Below are positions 4,766 through 6,351 of a DNA stretch of 6,351 nt, in pieces. Position 1 is the first letter of the stretch. Every line of letters begins with the position of its first letter. The notes beneath the pieces are model-generated. The model was not told the origin of the DNA. It made no database searches and saw only the letters and a list, made by a program, of their open reading frames with translations. A program made the position numbers and the translations under genes. This stretch comes from Actinomycetota bacterium. Lineage in GTDB: Bacteria; Actinomycetota; Thermoleophilia; Gaiellales; Gaiellaceae. Location of the stretch: positions 1 to 6,351 of the forward strand of contig VGCB01000169.1 in NCBI GenBank assembly GCA_016870235.1, written 5' to 3'.

Positions 4766-5707
4766 TCAGCGGATGTGGGCGACGACGTCGTCGTGGAGCC
4801 GGCGGCACTGGTCGAGGAAGTCGTCGCCCGCGGCACACGGGTTGAAGCTGAAGTGCCGCACGCCGGCGGCGGCGTACTCGAGGACGCGGGCCCGACACTC
4901 CTCAGGGGTGCCGACGACGCAGAGCTTCTCGATCTGGTACGGCTCGAAGGTCATCCCGTAGCGCCGTGAGAGATGCTCGCGCGCCTCCTCGCGGGCGGCG
5001 TCGCCGTCGTCGCGCACGAGCGCGAACAGCACGATGGCGGCGAGGAACGAGTCGAGCGTCCGGCCGGCTGCCGCAGCATGGTCGCCGATCACAGCGAGCC
5101 CTTCCGCGTACCGCCGCGCGGTGACCATGTACGGGAGCCAGCCGTCGCCGAGCGCGCCGGCGCGGCGCAGCGCACCGGGCCGCATCCCGGCGACGAGGAT
5201 CGGAGGCCCGCCAGGCTGCACAGGCTGCGGCTCGAGCCTGATCCCGTCGAAGGCGTAGTGGATGCCGCTGTAGGAGGCGGGCGGCGGCCCGAACAGCGCC
5301 CGCAGCGCGCGGATGCCGTCGTCGGCCCGCGAGCCGCGCTCGGCGCGGGGCACGCCGGCGGCCTCGAAGTCCTTCTCCCCCTCCCCACCGACGCCGATGC
5401 CGAGCAGCACGCGTCCGCCCGACAGGTAGTCGAGCGACGCCATCTGCTTGGCGACGAGGCTCGGGTGCCGGAGCGGGAGCAGCACGACGCCGGCACCGAG
5501 CTGGATCCGCGCCGTCCAGGAGGCGAACGCCGTCAGCGCGACGCCGACGTCGAGGATCGGGTTGTGGAAGGAGAGGTGCTCGCCGGCCCAGATCGAGTTG
5601 AGCCCGATCTCCTCGGCGAGCTCGGCGACGGCGCGGTACCGCCCCGGGTCGGGGACGCCGTCGGTCAGCTGCCCGCTGCCCTGGATCCCGAACGCGAGCG
5701 CGCTCAC
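4766..5707 (-). CDS. LLM-class (luciferase-like) F420-type oxidoreductase
   Basis: The 313 aa form a luciferase-like TIM barrel. Visible marks are LNSIWAGEHLSF (36-47), the strand block RIQLGAGVVLLPLRHPSLVAKQ (in two parts at 67-88), SGGRVLLGIGVGGEGEKDFEAAGV (in two parts at 96-119), and GPPILVAGMRPGALRRAGALGDGWLP (in two parts at 167-192). The family transfers hydride to or from coenzyme F420 or uses FMNH2 with oxygen. In actinobacteria this subtype is generally called F420-dependent, but the sequence alone does not settle the cofactor. The start is GTG 5707-5705, overlapping the upstream TGA as GTGA, with GAGG at 5718-5715 and a 7-base spacer, so translation is probably coupled to the ApgM-like gene. 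It is followed after 19 bases by the acyl-CoA dehydrogenase-like gene. The substrate is unknown. Confidence 0.92.
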   Translation of the reverse strand: MSALAFGIQGSGQLTDGVPDPGRYRAVAELAEEIGLNSIWAGEHLSFHNPILDVGVALTAFASWTARIQLGAGVVLLPLRHPSLVAKQMASLDYLSGGRVLLGIGVGGEGEKDFEAAGVPRAERGSRADDGIRALRALFGPPPASYSGIHYAFDGIRLEPQPVQPGGPPILVAGMRPGALRRAGALGDGWLPYMVTARRYAEGLAVIGDHAAAAGRTLDSFLAAIVLFALVRDDGDAAREEAREHLSRRYGMTFEPYQIEKLCVVGTPEECRARVLEYAAAGVRHFSFNPCAAGDDFLDQCRRLHDDVVAHIR

Positions 5708-6351
5708 GCGCCCACCTCAAGCGCGACGACGCCGGCCGGGTGCCCGGCCGCATGGGGGACGTCGGTCGGCCGCGAGCCGGCGAAGAGCGGCCGGTCGGCC
5801 GCGTTCAGGAGCACGGGCATCACGTCCTCCCCGTCGAGGTGCCCGAGGATGCCGGCCCGGCACGGGAGCTCGCCGAAGCGGACGACATCGTCGGCGCGGA
5901 CACCTGGGCCTGCGACCGCGAAGGGAACGGGGTCGCCCGCGTGGATCACCTCGGGCGCCGCCGGCGTCGCGTGGTCGCCCGTCACGCACACGACGGCGGC
6001 GTCGAACGGCGGCTCGCCGAGCCGGGCGAGCTCCTCGTCGAGCGCCTCCAGCACAGCGACGCGGTTGCGCGGATCCTTGGTGTGGCCGGCCTCGTCGACC
6101 GCCTTCGTGTGCACCCAGACGAAGCCGGCGCCGTCTCTCAGGGTCTTGGCGGCCCGCTCGAGCCGCTCGCGCAGGACGGTTGTCGGCGGCCCCGCGTCGG
6201 GGACGTGGGCGAACCGCAGTCCCAGCGTCTCTGCGAGGCCATGGAGGAACGGCGAGGCGCCGACGACGGCGCCGTCGAGGCCGTGTCGCTCGACGAACGC
6301 GGGCGCCGGTCGCGGCCGGCCCCACCACTTGAGCGTCGGGATCCGCACCTC
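5704..6351 (-). CDS. ApgM-type (archaeal-type) phosphoglycerate mutase-like metalloenzyme, C-terminal part
   Basis: These 215 visible residues are roughly the C-terminal half of a cofactor-independent phosphoglycerate mutase of the archaeal ApgM type, in the alkaline phosphatase superfamily. The frame is open to the window edge; the GTG at 6348 is an internal Val in EVRIPTLKWWGRP, not the start. Metal-ligand motifs, counted from the edge, are HTKAVDEAGHT (81-91, Asp86 and His90), TGDHATP (124-130, Asp126 and His127) and IHAGDPVP (136-143, His137). These match the second half of the two-metal site. The phosphoryl-carrying Ser and the first Asp would lie beyond 6351. It could interconvert 2- and 3-phosphoglycerate, but divergent members act on other phospho- or phosphono-compounds. 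Being joined to an LLM oxidoreductase rather than to glycolytic genes leaves that open. Its stop overlaps the LLM start by 4 bases. Confidence 0.88.
   Translation of the reverse strand, partial: EVRIPTLKWWGRPRPAPAFVERHGLDGAVVGASPFLHGLAETLGLRFAHVPDAGPPTTVLRERLERAAKTLRDGAGFVWVHTKAVDEAGHTKDPRNRVAVLEALDEELARLGEPPFDAAVVCVTGDHATPAAPEVIHAGDPVPFAVAGPGVRADDVVRFGELPCRAGILGHLDGEDVMPVLLNAADRPLFAGSRPTDVPHAAGHPAGVVALEVGA

Noticed and set aside
4747..4836. Upstream extension of the dehydrogenase-like gene to base 4836
   Set aside because: The added residues are Ser/Thr-rich, lie within the LLM gene in another frame and lack family similarity. ATG 4746 has a ribosome binding site.
3643..4845. Plus-strand open frame of 400 codons opposite the dehydrogenase-like gene
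   Set aside because: Same situation: biased composition, no domain, complete overlap with a well-supported gene.
5448..6332. Plus-strand open frame opposite the LLM and ApgM-like genes
   Set aside because: Arg-rich shadow of two well-supported minus-strand genes.

Overview
The window is very GC-rich DNA in which every supported gene lies on the minus strand, so transcription runs from the high-numbered end to the low-numbered end. Most third codon positions are G or C, and GTG starts are common. An F420-type luciferase-like oxidoreductase, an archaeal-type phosphoglycerate-mutase-like metalloenzyme and a cupin-TPR protein together suggest a high-GC actinobacterium. Thermoleophilia (Gaiellales/Solirubrobacterales-like) is my best guess. 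This is inference from gene content, not from a marker gene. Many long plus-strand open frames are antisense shadows of these genes.

Layout in order of transcription. (1) 6351-3517 is a tightly packed group. It holds the C-terminal half of an ApgM-type phosphomutase-like metalloenzyme, an LLM-class (F420-type) oxidoreductase overlapping it by 4 bases, and, 19 bases further on, an acyl-CoA dehydrogenase-like flavoprotein that appears to lack the canonical catalytic glutamate at both known family positions. (2) 3515-3235 holds two direct copies (about 94% identical apart from one 11-base insertion) of an intergenic element with three hairpins per unit. The pair starts 1 base after the dehydrogenase stop codon. 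(3) 3201-2575 is a small cupin-TPR protein whose first ~29 codons look out of frame, probably because one base is missing near 3112-3117. (4) 2466-2438 carries a clear sigma70-type promoter (TTGACA, 17 bp, TAGAAA). It is followed by an ideal ribosome binding site and a three-gene, stop/start-overlapping operon: an Asp/Glu/hydantoin-racemase-like protein without recognisable catalytic cysteines, a class III (CaiB/BaiF) CoA-transferase with its catalytic Asp, and a short-chain dehydrogenase cut off by the window edge.

How the genes may work together. The promoter-led operon looks like a small catabolic module: the CoA-transferase makes a CoA thioester of a carboxylic acid, the SDR does an NAD-linked alcohol/ketone step, and the racemase-fold protein acts on the acid before or after activation. 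The upstream group has a dehydrogenase-like flavoprotein and a possible F420 enzyme that could belong to the same acyl-CoA chemistry. The substrate cannot be read from the sequence. The observations most worth following are the two enzymes with non-canonical active sites and the duplicated hairpin element. I do not see a defence system, CRISPR array, mobile element or RNA gene.
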